Assembly (NCBI GenBank): GCA_030145715.1
Contig: JAIXHQ010000013.1
Span: forward strand, 25,045-89,044
Direction: 5' to 3'
Source of the DNA: Sphingopyxis sp.
GTDB taxonomy: Bacteria; Pseudomonadota; Alphaproteobacteria; Sphingomonadales; Sphingomonadaceae
DNA length: 64,000 nt
Positions within the stretch are counted from its first letter, which is position 1, and each line of letters opens with the position of its first letter. Made by a program: the position numbers and the translations under genes. Of this stretch, positions 28,911 to 36,870 are shown piece by piece. The notes under the pieces are model-generated. The model was not told where the DNA came from. It searched no databases and saw only the letters and a program-made list of their open reading frames with translations.

Positions 28911-29570
28911 CTAGCGCGAACGCCTGTCGAGCCGAAGCGACCAGGCATAGCCGCGATAGAGCCGCGTGACCGCAAGCCGGGCGCCCGCGTCATTCGCCAC
29001 CTCGCGCGCGGCCTCGACCAACAGGGCGCGCGGCGCGACATGAAAGCGCGCCAGCCATCCGAACAGCGCCGCGCGAAACCATTGCGGCATCTTTTCCTGC
29101 TGACCGAAATCGACGATATGCAGCGACCCGTCGGGTGACAAATGGCGCATCGCTTCGCGGACCGCGCCCTGCCAATCGGGGATCATCGACAGAGTATAGC
29201 TTTGGAAGATGCGGTCGAATCCGTCGATGCGAAAAAGCGTCGTCGGATCGAAATCGGTCGCATCCCCCTGTTCCACGCTGATCCGCTGGGTCAGCCCGGC
29301 GCGCGCGATCGAGGTTCGCGCCGTTTTCAGCATCTCTTCCGAAATATCGATGCCATGGAAATGGGCGCCGGGCCAACGGCGCGCGGCGGCGATCAGGTTG
29401 CGTCCGGTTCCGCATCCGATTTCAAGGACATGACCGCCATCGGGCGGCGCCAGTTCGCCGATCAGCCGGTCGCGGCCGAGCAGATAATATTTGCGCGTGA
29501 CGTCATAGATATGCCGCTGGCCGCGATAGACGCCATCCATCAACGCGGCATGGCCCTCCGCCATCGCCAC
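28911..29570 (-). CDS. btaB: Betaine-lipid N-methyltransferase BtaB
   Basis: This 219-residue class I SAM methyltransferase has motif I HVLEIGCGTGRNL (about 45-57), HGIDISEEML, and a C-terminal half matching BtaB. The enzyme methylates the diacylglycerylhomoserine head group made by BtaA three times to give DGTS. Assignment rests mainly on the immediately upstream btaA, three bases away. The start is GTG at 29570, with AAGGA about seven bases ahead, rather than the ATG two codons later. Confidence 0.85.
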   Translation of the reverse strand: MAMAEGHAALMDGVYRGQRHIYDVTRKYYLLGRDRLIGELAPPDGGHVLEIGCGTGRNLIAAARRWPGAHFHGIDISEEMLKTARTSIARAGLTQRISVEQGDATDFDPTTLFRIDGFDRIFQSYTLSMIPDWQGAVREAMRHLSPDGSLHIVDFGQQEKMPQWFRAALFGWLARFHVAPRALLVEAAREVANDAGARLAVTRLYRGYAWSLRLDRRSR

Positions 29571-29573
29571 TGA

Positions 29574-30791
29574 TCAATCCTTCAGAATATAAAGATGGAC
29601 GCCGCCATAGATGGCCGACCGGTCGCGCCGCGTGTAATCGCGCGATTCCGCTGCCCGATAATCCCACCGCCGCAACAGGTCGGCGGGCAGCCGCCCCGGC
29701 AAAAGGCTGGGTTCGGCGGCGGTGCGGAACAGGACGCGGGCGCCCGGACGGGCGGTGCGCGTCACCTGTCCCCACAGCGCGGCCAGTTGCGCGTCGCTCA
29801 TCCAATCCTGCGCGTCGAGGAAGACATAGCGATCGAAACTCGCCGCCTCCGCTTCGGCCAGCATGTCGGTCATGTTGGCGTGCGCCATCGTGACCCGATC
29901 GGCGCGGTCGCGAACCGCGGCATAATGGGCGGCCTGCAAATAGGGCGGCAACGACGCCGCCGCCCGCTTGTCATAACCGCGCCCAAAGGCTTGCCACGCG
30001 AAATAATTGTCGCCGAGCGGGAAATCGCAGGTCAGTTTTTCCAGACGGCGGCGCAGGACATCGGCCATCGGCCGGCCGTCCGCCAGCGCGTCATATTGCG
30101 CGGGCGGGATGCCCAAGCCGAACAGCGACGACCGCTGATCGGTGATCCAGCGGATGAATTTGCGGTCGAAAAAGGGCGCGAATTTCGTTTCGAAAATCAG
30201 GCGCTGTTCCTCGACCGTCGTCGCTTCCAGGAATTCGCGCGGGTCGATGCGGTGCATCCGCGCGATCAGGTGGGCCAGCCCGATGAAGCTGCCGAGCAGC
30301 CCGCGCCGATAAAGGCCGTGCGCAAAGCCGTTGATCCGGCGGCGTCCGGCCAGGTCGCGCCCCTCCCAGTAACGGCGGCTGGTCTCGTCGAGATGCGGGC
30401 GGACAAAGGCGCGATAATCGGCGATATTGGTCGCGCTGTCGGCATCGGCAAAGAAACGGCGCAGGCTGGCATGATCGGGCAACCGCTGGATCGCCACACG
30501 CTTCAGATTGTTCAGCGCGACATGCGCGGTGTTCAGGTCGACGGCGACAATCTGGGCCGGGTCGGCGACAAGATAGGAAAACACGTTACAGCCGCCGCTG
30601 GCGATGGTCGCTATCCGGTTCCCCGGCTCGATCGCCAGCGCCTCCATATCGACGACGGGGTCTTCCCATATCTGGGCATAGACCAGCCCCTTGAACGCAA
30701 AAGAAAAAGCGCGGTCAAGCAGACGCTGTTTCCGTTCGCCATCCTCGCGGACGACGGCGGCGGATATTTTGCGATTGGGTTGGCTGGCCAT
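29574..30791 (-). CDS. btaA: S-adenosylmethionine:diacylglycerol 3-amino-3-carboxypropyltransferase BtaA
   Basis: This 405-residue DUF3419/BtaA protein shows FKGLVYAQIWEDPVVDMEAL, the SAM-site-like IATIASGGCNVFSYL and VAVDLNTAHVALN in its N-terminal half. Its C-terminal half carries MAHANMTDMLAEA and VFLDAQDWMSD. It transfers the 3-amino-3-carboxypropyl group of SAM to diacylglycerol, the first step to the phosphorus-free betaine lipid DGTS. MASQPNRK is chosen as start; an ATG seven codons upstream (30812) is possible. A Pho-box-like site lies upstream. Confidence 0.88.
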   Translation of the reverse strand: MASQPNRKISAAVVREDGERKQRLLDRAFSFAFKGLVYAQIWEDPVVDMEALAIEPGNRIATIASGGCNVFSYLVADPAQIVAVDLNTAHVALNNLKRVAIQRLPDHASLRRFFADADSATNIADYRAFVRPHLDETSRRYWEGRDLAGRRRINGFAHGLYRRGLLGSFIGLAHLIARMHRIDPREFLEATTVEEQRLIFETKFAPFFDRKFIRWITDQRSSLFGLGIPPAQYDALADGRPMADVLRRRLEKLTCDFPLGDNYFAWQAFGRGYDKRAAASLPPYLQAAHYAAVRDRADRVTMAHANMTDMLAEAEAASFDRYVFLDAQDWMSDAQLAALWGQVTRTARPGARVLFRTAAEPSLLPGRLPADLLRRWDYRAAESRDYTRRDRSAIYGGVHLYILKD

Positions 30792-30866
30792 GCGAAGGGA
30801 TTCCCCGGACATTGTTGATCCGGGGCCGCGCATGACAGGTTTTCATGCGATTTCCGTGCCGGTTCG

Positions 30867-30884
30867 ATGACAATCCGGAGACAG
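30867..30884 (-). promoter_or_regulatory. Pho-box-like direct repeat upstream of btaA
   Basis: On the minus strand the sequence reads CTGTCTC-CGGA-TTGTCAT, two 7-mers spaced by four bases. Against the PhoB consensus CTGTCAT-N4-CTGTCAT, 11 of 14 positions match. It lies about 75 bases ahead of the btaA start. Betaine-lipid synthesis is classically induced by phosphate starvation, which fits, but the match is imperfect. Confidence 0.4.
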
Positions 30885-30951
30885 AAGCGAAAAGATTTAC
30901 GTCCTTTTCGTCATTTTCGCAGGCGGCGGCGGCAACGACCTCCAACCCGCC

Positions 30952-31401
30952 TCAATCGCGGCAATATCCCTCGCCATTCTTGACGATCAGGCATTCCGTT
31001 TTGCCCGCCAGATATTTGAGGCCGGTTTCGTCGCCCGATCCGCGACGCAGGCTCAGCTCCTCGCCGCCGCGCTTGAACTTAATGCCATGTTCGCTGTCGC
31101 TGCCCTCATATGTCCCCTTGGTATCCAGGTCGGACTGCATATCCAGCTTATATTTGCCGGGCGCGGCGGTGGCGATCGTGACATACATGCCTTCGACCCC
31201 CGTCCACTTGCCGGCCCAGCTCGCAAAACGGTGCGGCGCCGTCGCGGGGTCTTCGTCGGCAGGGGTTTCGGTGGGTACGGTTTCGACGGGAACGTCGGTC
31301 ATCGTCGTTTTGGCGGGGGTGGGGGCAGGTGCCTCTGCCTTTTCGCACCCGGTCAGCACCACCAGCGCCGCGGCGCTGGCCAGAATCACGATCTTCTGCA
31401 T
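30952..31401 (-). CDS. Hypothetical lipoprotein
   Basis: This 149-residue protein has a lipoprotein signal: MQKIVILASAAALVVLTGC, lipobox LTGC with Cys19. A Pro/Thr/Glu-rich linker follows, then a compact domain (FASWAGKWTGVEGMYVTIA, KYKLDMQSDLDTKGTYEG, GEELSLRRGSGDETG) that ends with a Cys pair (TECLIVKNGEGYC). It is probably exported and lipid-anchored. No named family is recognised; the beta-rich pattern recalls small lipocalin-like lipoproteins. It lies between btaA and the threonine dehydratase, on the same strand as both. Confidence 0.75.
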   Translation of the reverse strand: MQKIVILASAAALVVLTGCEKAEAPAPTPAKTTMTDVPVETVPTETPADEDPATAPHRFASWAGKWTGVEGMYVTIATAAPGKYKLDMQSDLDTKGTYEGSDSEHGIKFKRGGEELSLRRGSGDETGLKYLAGKTECLIVKNGEGYCRD

Positions 31402-31450
31402 CTCGCTTCTCCTTCCCGGCTCAAACGCGCCGGGCGGGATAAGTTTCCGC

Positions 31451-32440
31451 CTAGCCCGCCAGTATCTCCGCATAATGTTTCGGATCGACATTGCCGCCCG
31501 ACAGGGTGACGAGCGTCGCCTGCCCCAGTTCGACCTTTCCCGCCAGAACCGCGGCCAGCGCCGCCGCGCCGCCGGGCTCGACCACCAGATGGAGCTTCTC
31601 GAACGCGACCCGCATCGCATGGCGAACCTCTTCGCGCGTCACGGCCACGCCGCGAACGCCGCGCGCCTGCAATATCGCGAAATTGATCGGCCAGGTCTGC
31701 GGCGTCTGCAACGCATCGCATTCGGTGGGATAGGCCATGTCGTCCACCGACAATATTTCGCCCGCTTCCAGCGACCGGGCCACATCGTCCCACCCCTCTG
31801 GCTCGACCGCGATGACGTCCGCGTCGGGACAGGCCAGCGCCAGCCCCGCCGACAGCCCGCCCCCGCCGCAACATGCGATCACCCGGTCGGGTCCGGCGAT
31901 CCCGCGCGCGGCAAGCTGTGCCCGTGCCTCGATTCCCGCGCTGCCCTGCCCCTCGATGATCCACGGATCGCCATAGGCATGGACCAGCGTTCCGCCGCGT
32001 TCATCGATCAGCTTTGCCGCGACCGCATCGCGCGATTCGGTGACGCGATCATACAGCAACACCTCCGCCCCCAGGGCGCGCGTCGCGGCCAGCTTCATGC
32101 GCGGCGCATTGCTGGGCATCACGATGGTCGCGGCAATGCCCAGCCGGTTCGCGGCCCAGGCGACCCCCTGCGCATGATTGCCGCTCGACACGCCGACGAC
32201 CCCCGCCGCCGCCTGTTCGGGCGTCAGGTCGGTCAGCCGATGCCATGCACCGCGAATCTTGAACGCACCGACGGGTTGCAGGCATTCGGCCTTGCACCAG
32301 ATCGTCGTGCCGTCGATGTCCATCGGCAACAGCGGCGTCGCGGGCAACAGGTCGGCGACCTTTGCCGCCGCGCGTTCCACCCCGGCCAGCGTCGGCGCGC
32401 GATCGGGGTCGGTCAGGGGATCGGGGCTTTGCTGTGTCAT
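31451..32440 (-). CDS. Threonine/serine dehydratase (PLP fold type II)
   Basis: This 329-residue enzyme has a PLP Lys61 in GAFKIRGAWH, phosphate loop SSGNHAQG (85-92), and a glycine loop CCGGGGLSAG. It lacks the C-terminal regulatory domain of IlvA, so it is a short catabolic-type threonine or serine ammonia-lyase. Serine racemase is another family member that cannot be excluded. It makes 2-oxobutyrate, which could feed propionyl-CoA. It is divergent from the carboxyspermidine dehydrogenase. Confidence 0.82.
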   Translation of the reverse strand: MTQQSPDPLTDPDRAPTLAGVERAAAKVADLLPATPLLPMDIDGTTIWCKAECLQPVGAFKIRGAWHRLTDLTPEQAAAGVVGVSSGNHAQGVAWAANRLGIAATIVMPSNAPRMKLAATRALGAEVLLYDRVTESRDAVAAKLIDERGGTLVHAYGDPWIIEGQGSAGIEARAQLAARGIAGPDRVIACCGGGGLSAGLALACPDADVIAVEPEGWDDVARSLEAGEILSVDDMAYPTECDALQTPQTWPINFAILQARGVRGVAVTREEVRHAMRVAFEKLHLVVEPGGAAALAAVLAGKVELGQATLVTLSGGNVDPKHYAEILAG

Positions 32441-32505
32441 GGCTTCGTCCTATAGGGCCGATCATACAAGGCAAGCGGCGATCGGGCCGCGACAGGAGAT
32501 TTTCG

Positions 32506-33714
32506 ATGAGCAAGGTTCTGGTGATCGGCGCAGGCGGCGTCGGTTCGGTCGCGGTGCATAAAATGGCGATGAACCCCGACATTTTCCCCGACATCACGCT
32601 GGCCAGCCGCCGTAAGTTCAAATGCGATGCGATCGCCGAATCGGTCAAGGAACGCACCGGCGTGACGATCAACACGGCAGAGGTCGACGCCGACCATATC
32701 GATGCGACCGCGGCGCTGATCCGCTCGATCGGCGCGACGCATGTCGTCAACCTCGCGCTTCCCTATCAGGATCTGACGATCATGGAGGCGTGCCTGTCGA
32801 CCGGCGCCCATTATATGGACACCGCCAATTATGAACCGCGCGACGAGGCGAAGTTCGAATATCACTGGCAATGGGCCTATCAGGACCGGTTCAAGGACGC
32901 CGGACTGATGGCGCTGCTCGGTTCGGGGTTCGACCCCGGTGTCACCAGCGTTTTCACCACCTGGCTGAAAAAGCATCATTTCGACCGCATCGACACGCTC
33001 GACATTCTCGACTGCAACGGCGGCGATCATGGCCAGCATTTCGCCACCAACTTCAATCCCGAAATCAACATCCGCGAAGTGACCGCGGTCGCGCGCCACT
33101 GGGAAAATGGCGACTGGGTGGAAACCCCGCCGATGTCGGTAAAGCAGACATTCGATTTCGAAGCGGTCGGCGAAAAGACGATGTACCTCATGTATCATGA
33201 GGAGATCGAAAGCCTGAAGACGCACCTGCCCGAAATCAAGCGCATCCGTTTCTGGATGACCTTTGGCGAGGCTTATATCACGCACCTCACCGTGTTGCAG
33301 AATGTCGGCATGACGCGGATCGACCCGGTCATCTATGAAGGGCGCGAGATTATTCCGCTCCAGTTCCTGAAGGCGGTCCTTCCCGAACCGTCGAGCCTGG
33401 GCGAAACGACGAAGGGCAAGACCAACATCGGCGTCATCGCGACCGGCCTGGGCAAGGACGGCCGGGAAAAGACGCTCTATCTGTACAATATCTGCGACCA
33501 TGAAGAGGCGTTCGCCGAAACCGGCAACCAGGCGGTCAGCTATACCACCGGCGTTCCCGCGATGATCGGCGCCGCGATGATGGTCACGGGCACATGGGCG
33601 GGCGACGGCGTGTTCAACATGGAACAGATGGACCCCGACCCCTTCATGGACATGCTGAACCGGCACGGTCTGCCGTGGCAGGTCAAGGAACTGGACGGAC
33701 CGCTGGACTTCTGA
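32506..33714 (+). CDS. Carboxyspermidine (carboxynorspermidine) dehydrogenase, saccharopine-dehydrogenase family
   Basis: This 402-residue protein has the N-terminal Rossmann motif VLVIGAGGVGSVAVHKM (4-20) and the saccharopine dehydrogenase-like body (LALPYQDLTIMEACLSTGAHYMDTAN, GSGFDPGVTSVF). It condenses putrescine or diaminopropane with aspartate semialdehyde and reduces the Schiff base with NADPH. The following nspC gene makes this assignment firm over lysine saccharopine metabolism. GGAG lies eight bases ahead of the ATG; 48 upstream in-frame codons are ignored. Confidence 0.85.
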   Translation: MSKVLVIGAGGVGSVAVHKMAMNPDIFPDITLASRRKFKCDAIAESVKERTGVTINTAEVDADHIDATAALIRSIGATHVVNLALPYQDLTIMEACLSTGAHYMDTANYEPRDEAKFEYHWQWAYQDRFKDAGLMALLGSGFDPGVTSVFTTWLKKHHFDRIDTLDILDCNGGDHGQHFATNFNPEINIREVTAVARHWENGDWVETPPMSVKQTFDFEAVGEKTMYLMYHEEIESLKTHLPEIKRIRFWMTFGEAYITHLTVLQNVGMTRIDPVIYEGREIIPLQFLKAVLPEPSSLGETTKGKTNIGVIATGLGKDGREKTLYLYNICDHEEAFAETGNQAVSYTTGVPAMIGAAMMVTGTWAGDGVFNMEQMDPDPFMDMLNRHGLPWQVKELDGPLDF

Positions 33715-34061
33715 TCCCGCGACCCGGCCCCAGGTCCACCAGCGACAGGGGCACCAGCGACGGGGGCACCAGCGACGGGGGCACCCGTTCGGGCTGCGCT
33801 GGTCGAGGCAGGATTCGGTCTTTTCCGGACGGCGTTTCGACCAGTCGCAGGATCCGCATGACGGGCCGCATCCGCGCCCGTCATTTGCCGTTCGCAAGCC
33901 CTTGCGGGAACGGATCGCACTGGCCATATTCGCGGCGTTCGCGGCCTTCTGGCTTCATGAGAAGGCGGCCGTGAACCACCCCGTCGGCGTTGGCCCGAAT
34001 GCGGCGGGAGCGTTCTTCATTTTTCAAGCGACCGCTTGCGGTCAAAGGTAGATATAGCGAC
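33715..34061 (+). other. 347-base spacer with 15-bp tandem repeat
   Basis: Three copies of a 15-bp unit (CACCAGCGAC plus A/G-GGGG) run at 33737-33781, the first with one change. In the frame of the upstream gene, beyond its stop, they read as repeated ATGAP-type pentapeptides. A GACGGGC...GCCCGTC hairpin is at 33860-33882. A 49-codon TTG-started frame (33902-34051) encodes one hydrophobic span (IALAIFAAFAAFWL) and ends 10 bases before nspC; it is only a weak gene candidate. The rest is unexplained. Confidence 0.5.
33737..33781. repeat. 15-bp tandem repeat, three copies
   Basis: Units occur at 33737-33751, 33752-33766 and 33767-33781. The first ends ACAGGGG and the other two ACGGGGG. The copy count could vary between strains. 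It lies between the two carboxyspermidine genes. Confidence 0.85.
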
Positions 34062-35234
34062 ATGGAAACCCGTGCCGGCGACCCCGGAGCCTTTGCCCGC
34101 TTCGACCTGAGCCGCGTCCCCTCCCCCGCCTTTGTCGTCGATGCCGCGAAGATTCGCGCCAACCTCGCGGTGCTGCGCCACATCGGCGATGCGTCGGGCG
34201 CGCGCGTGCTGGCCGCGCTCAAGGCGTTTTCGATGTGGTCGCTCGGCCCGACCGTCGCCGACTATCTGGACGGCGTCTGCGCGTCGGGCCTGTTCGAAGC
34301 GCGCCTTGGCCGCACCGAATATGGCGGAGAGGTCGCGACCTATTGCGCGGGTTACAAGGAAGCCGACCTGCCGGAGATCGCCCGGCTGTCGGATCATCTG
34401 ATCTTTAACTCGCCGGGGCAGATCACCCGATTCCGCCCGCTGCTCGACGCGCTTCGGGCAAAGGGCGAGGCGTTCGACATCGGCTTGCGCATCAATCCGA
34501 TGCACAGCGAGGGCGAGGTGCCGAAATATGATCCCGCCGCGCCATGCAGCCGCCTGGGCTTTCCGGTCAGCCAGTTGTTGCCCGAACATATGGACGGCGT
34601 CGACGGCATCCATATGCACAGCCTGTGCGAACAGGATTTCCCGCCGCTTCAACGCACATGGGACGCGGTATATCCGATGCTGCGCCCCTTTTTCGGCCAG
34701 CTCAAATGGATCAATTTCGGCGGCGGCCACCATGTGACCCGCGCCGATTATCAGATCGCGGACCTGGTCGCCTTCCTGAAACAGGTGCGCGCTGCGACCG
34801 ACTGCGACGTGATGATCGAACCGGGCGAGGCGATCGCGCTCGACGGCGGGATCCTGGTGGGCGAGATACTCGACCTGTTCGACAATGGGATGCCGATCGG
34901 CATCACCGACATTTCGGCGACCTGCCACATGCCCGACGTCATCGAGGCACCCTATCGCCCGGCGATGCTGGGCGAAGGCCGCGACGGCATCGCGACCCGC
35001 CTTGGTGGCCCATCCTGCCTCGCGGGGGACGTGATCGGCGACTATCGCCTGCCCGGCGGCGCCCGCATCGGACAACGCTTCGCCTTCCTCGATCAGGCGC
35101 ATTATTCGATGGTAAAGACGAACAGCTTCAACGGCGTGCCGCTCCCGTCGATCTGGCTGTGGGACAGCGAAACCGACGAACTGACACTGATCCGCGAATT
35201 TGGTTATGAGGATTTCAAGAACCGGCTGGGCTGA
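34062..35234 (+). CDS. nspC: Carboxyspermidine (carboxynorspermidine) decarboxylase
   Basis: This 390-residue PLP enzyme of the alanine-racemase fold group has PLP Lys54 in LAALKAFSMWS, HMHSLCEQ, NFGGGHHVTR, EPGEAI and DISATCHMPDV. It decarboxylates carboxyspermidine to spermidine (or carboxynorspermidine to norspermidine). The start METRAGDPGA is chosen over an in-frame ATG 24 codons upstream because the family N-terminus begins there; no obvious ribosome binding site is seen. It forms a functional pair with the upstream dehydrogenase. Confidence 0.88.
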   Translation: METRAGDPGAFARFDLSRVPSPAFVVDAAKIRANLAVLRHIGDASGARVLAALKAFSMWSLGPTVADYLDGVCASGLFEARLGRTEYGGEVATYCAGYKEADLPEIARLSDHLIFNSPGQITRFRPLLDALRAKGEAFDIGLRINPMHSEGEVPKYDPAAPCSRLGFPVSQLLPEHMDGVDGIHMHSLCEQDFPPLQRTWDAVYPMLRPFFGQLKWINFGGGHHVTRADYQIADLVAFLKQVRAATDCDVMIEPGEAIALDGGILVGEILDLFDNGMPIGITDISATCHMPDVIEAPYRPAMLGEGRDGIATRLGGPSCLAGDVIGDYRLPGGARIGQRFAFLDQAHYSMVKTNSFNGVPLPSIWLWDSETDELTLIREFGYEDFKNRLG

Positions 35235-35577
35235 TTTCGGCCGGCGTCTGACGATCCGCATCGGCGAATCGCAACCCGCCGCGTTCGGCGCCGATCGCCC
35301 GCGCGGGGCGACTCGATCATGCCGAAGGGAATCAGAACGAGCCAATCCCTTTTGGCGCTGGCGGTCGCGCGGCGGGCGCCCTTGTCCTGCATTCGCGCGA
35401 CTTGGCGCGGATCAGCCCCACTTGGCCCCTCATGTTACCAATGCGTTACAAAATTGCGCGATAGGGTCTTTACAGGGGGGACCCCCCTGCATATATCGCC
35501 CTCCGCTGCCCCAGGGGGACTTCCAATAACCGCAAGGCAGCCTTTGTGTTGAACGTTATTTTTGGGGGTCCCTTGAG
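35235..35577 (+). promoter_or_regulatory. 343-base spacer with candidate structured leader of the ornithine decarboxylase
   Basis: The last 110 bases hold three G/C-run segments that can pair with each other in alternative ways. The first is a perfect palindrome CAGGGGGG-A-CCCCCCTG (35473-35489), the second CCCCAGGGGGAC (35509-35520), the third GGGGGTCCC (35564-35572), five bases from the TTG start. The third is the exact complement of 35478-35486. Alphaproteobacterial ornithine decarboxylase genes are known to carry the 'speF' RNA motif, and this may be one. The first 230 bases show nothing recognisable. Confidence 0.5.
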
Positions 35578-36771
35578 TTGCACCAGCATCATAGCGCCCA
35601 CGGGCTGATTCAGGCACTTTCGCCGGTCGAACCTGTTACGCTTGTCCGCCCGCATGCCGCGCGGCGCGCAGCGCGGTTCTTCATCGAGCGATTTCCCGGC
35701 ACGACCATGTATGCGGTCAAGGCGAATCCGTCGCCCGACCTGCTGCGCGTGCTGTGGGATTCGGGTGTCACGCATTATGACGTCGCCTCGATCGCCGAAG
35801 TGCGGCTTGCCGCGCGCACGCTGCCCGAAGCGACGCTCTGTTTCATGCATCCGGTCAAGGCGGAGGAAGCGATTTCCGAAGCCTATTGGAAACATGGCGT
35901 CCGCACCTTCTCGCTCGACACGATGGAAGAGTTGGAAAAGATCGTCCGCGCCACCGAAGGCGCGCAGGATCTGAACCTGCTCGTGCGTCTGCGCGTTTCG
36001 TCCGACCATTCGAAACTCAGCCTCGCCGCCAAGTTCGGCGCCGAAACCGACGAGGTCGCGCCGCTGTTGATGGCGACGCGGCAGGCCGCCGACGCGCTCG
36101 GCATCTGCTTCCACGTCGGCAGCCAGGCGATGACCCCCCATGCCTATGCACAGGCGATGGAGCGTGTCCGCGCGGCGATCGTCGCCGCATCGGTGACGGT
36201 CGACATCATCGACGTGGGCGGCGGCTTTCCGTCGTCCTATCCGGGCATGGAGCCGCCGCCGCTCGACGCCTATTTCGACACGATCCACCGCAGCTTCGAA
36301 AGCCTGCCGATCAGCTATTCGGCCGAACTCTGGTGCGAACCGGGCCGGGCCCTGTCCGCCGAATATAGTTCGCTGATCGTCCGGGTCGAAAAGCGCCGGG
36401 GCGAGGAACTCTACATCAACGACGGCGCCTATGGCGCGCTGTTCGATGCCGCGCATGTCGGCTGGCGCTTTCCCGTCGCGCTGCTGCGCGATGGCGGCAG
36501 CGATGCCGACATGACGGCGTTCAGCTTTTATGGACCGACGTGCGACGATCTTGACCATATGGCGGGACCGTTCTTTCTGCCGGCGGACATCAAGGCGGGC
36601 GATTTCATCGAGATCGGGATGCTGGGCGCCTATGGCTGCGCGATGCGGACAAAGTTCAACGGCTTTGGCGCGGACGAAACCCATGTCGTCAGCGACGAAC
36701 CGATGGCCAGCCTCTATACCGGCGAAGTCGAACAGGAACGCCGCAGCGCGACCGTGACAAAATTGTTCTGA
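35578..36771 (+). CDS. Ornithine (or lysine/ornithine) decarboxylase, PLP fold type III
   Basis: This 397-residue eukaryote-like decarboxylase has PLP Lys48 in TMYAVKANPSP, HVGSQ, DVGGGFPSSYPG, EPGRAL and second-subunit catalytic Cys322 in GPTCDDLD. It makes putrescine, the substrate of the carboxyspermidine dehydrogenase upstream. Lysine may also be accepted. No in-frame ATG exists near the N-terminus, so the TTG at 35578 is taken as start; the weak start fits a translationally controlled leader. A strong terminator follows. Confidence 0.88.
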   Translation: MHQHHSAHGLIQALSPVEPVTLVRPHAARRAARFFIERFPGTTMYAVKANPSPDLLRVLWDSGVTHYDVASIAEVRLAARTLPEATLCFMHPVKAEEAISEAYWKHGVRTFSLDTMEELEKIVRATEGAQDLNLLVRLRVSSDHSKLSLAAKFGAETDEVAPLLMATRQAADALGICFHVGSQAMTPHAYAQAMERVRAAIVAASVTVDIIDVGGGFPSSYPGMEPPPLDAYFDTIHRSFESLPISYSAELWCEPGRALSAEYSSLIVRVEKRRGEELYINDGAYGALFDAAHVGWRFPVALLRDGGSDADMTAFSFYGPTCDDLDHMAGPFFLPADIKAGDFIEIGMLGAYGCAMRTKFNGFGADETHVVSDEPMASLYTGEVEQERRSATVTKLF

Positions 36772-36793
36772 CTGACGACATGCCATTGTAAAC

Positions 36794-36826
36794 GGGGCTC
36801 GCGCGGTGATGCGCGGGCCCCTTTTT
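36794..36826 (+). terminator. Intrinsic terminator after the ornithine decarboxylase
   Basis: An 11-bp GC-rich stem (GGGGCTCGCGC / GCGCGGGCCCC, one G-U pair) with a GGTGAT loop is followed directly by TTTTT. It lies 22 bases past the decarboxylase stop. Confidence 0.88.
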
Positions 36827-36870
36827 CATGGGCTGGCGTCGCCGGGTCGAGGCGCTAGATTGCCCGGCCG

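Noticed and set aside
33883..34026. A 48-codon minus-strand frame in the carboxyspermidine spacer
   Set aside because: TTG start only, no ribosome binding site, highly charged composition, and it competes with a better plus-strand candidate.
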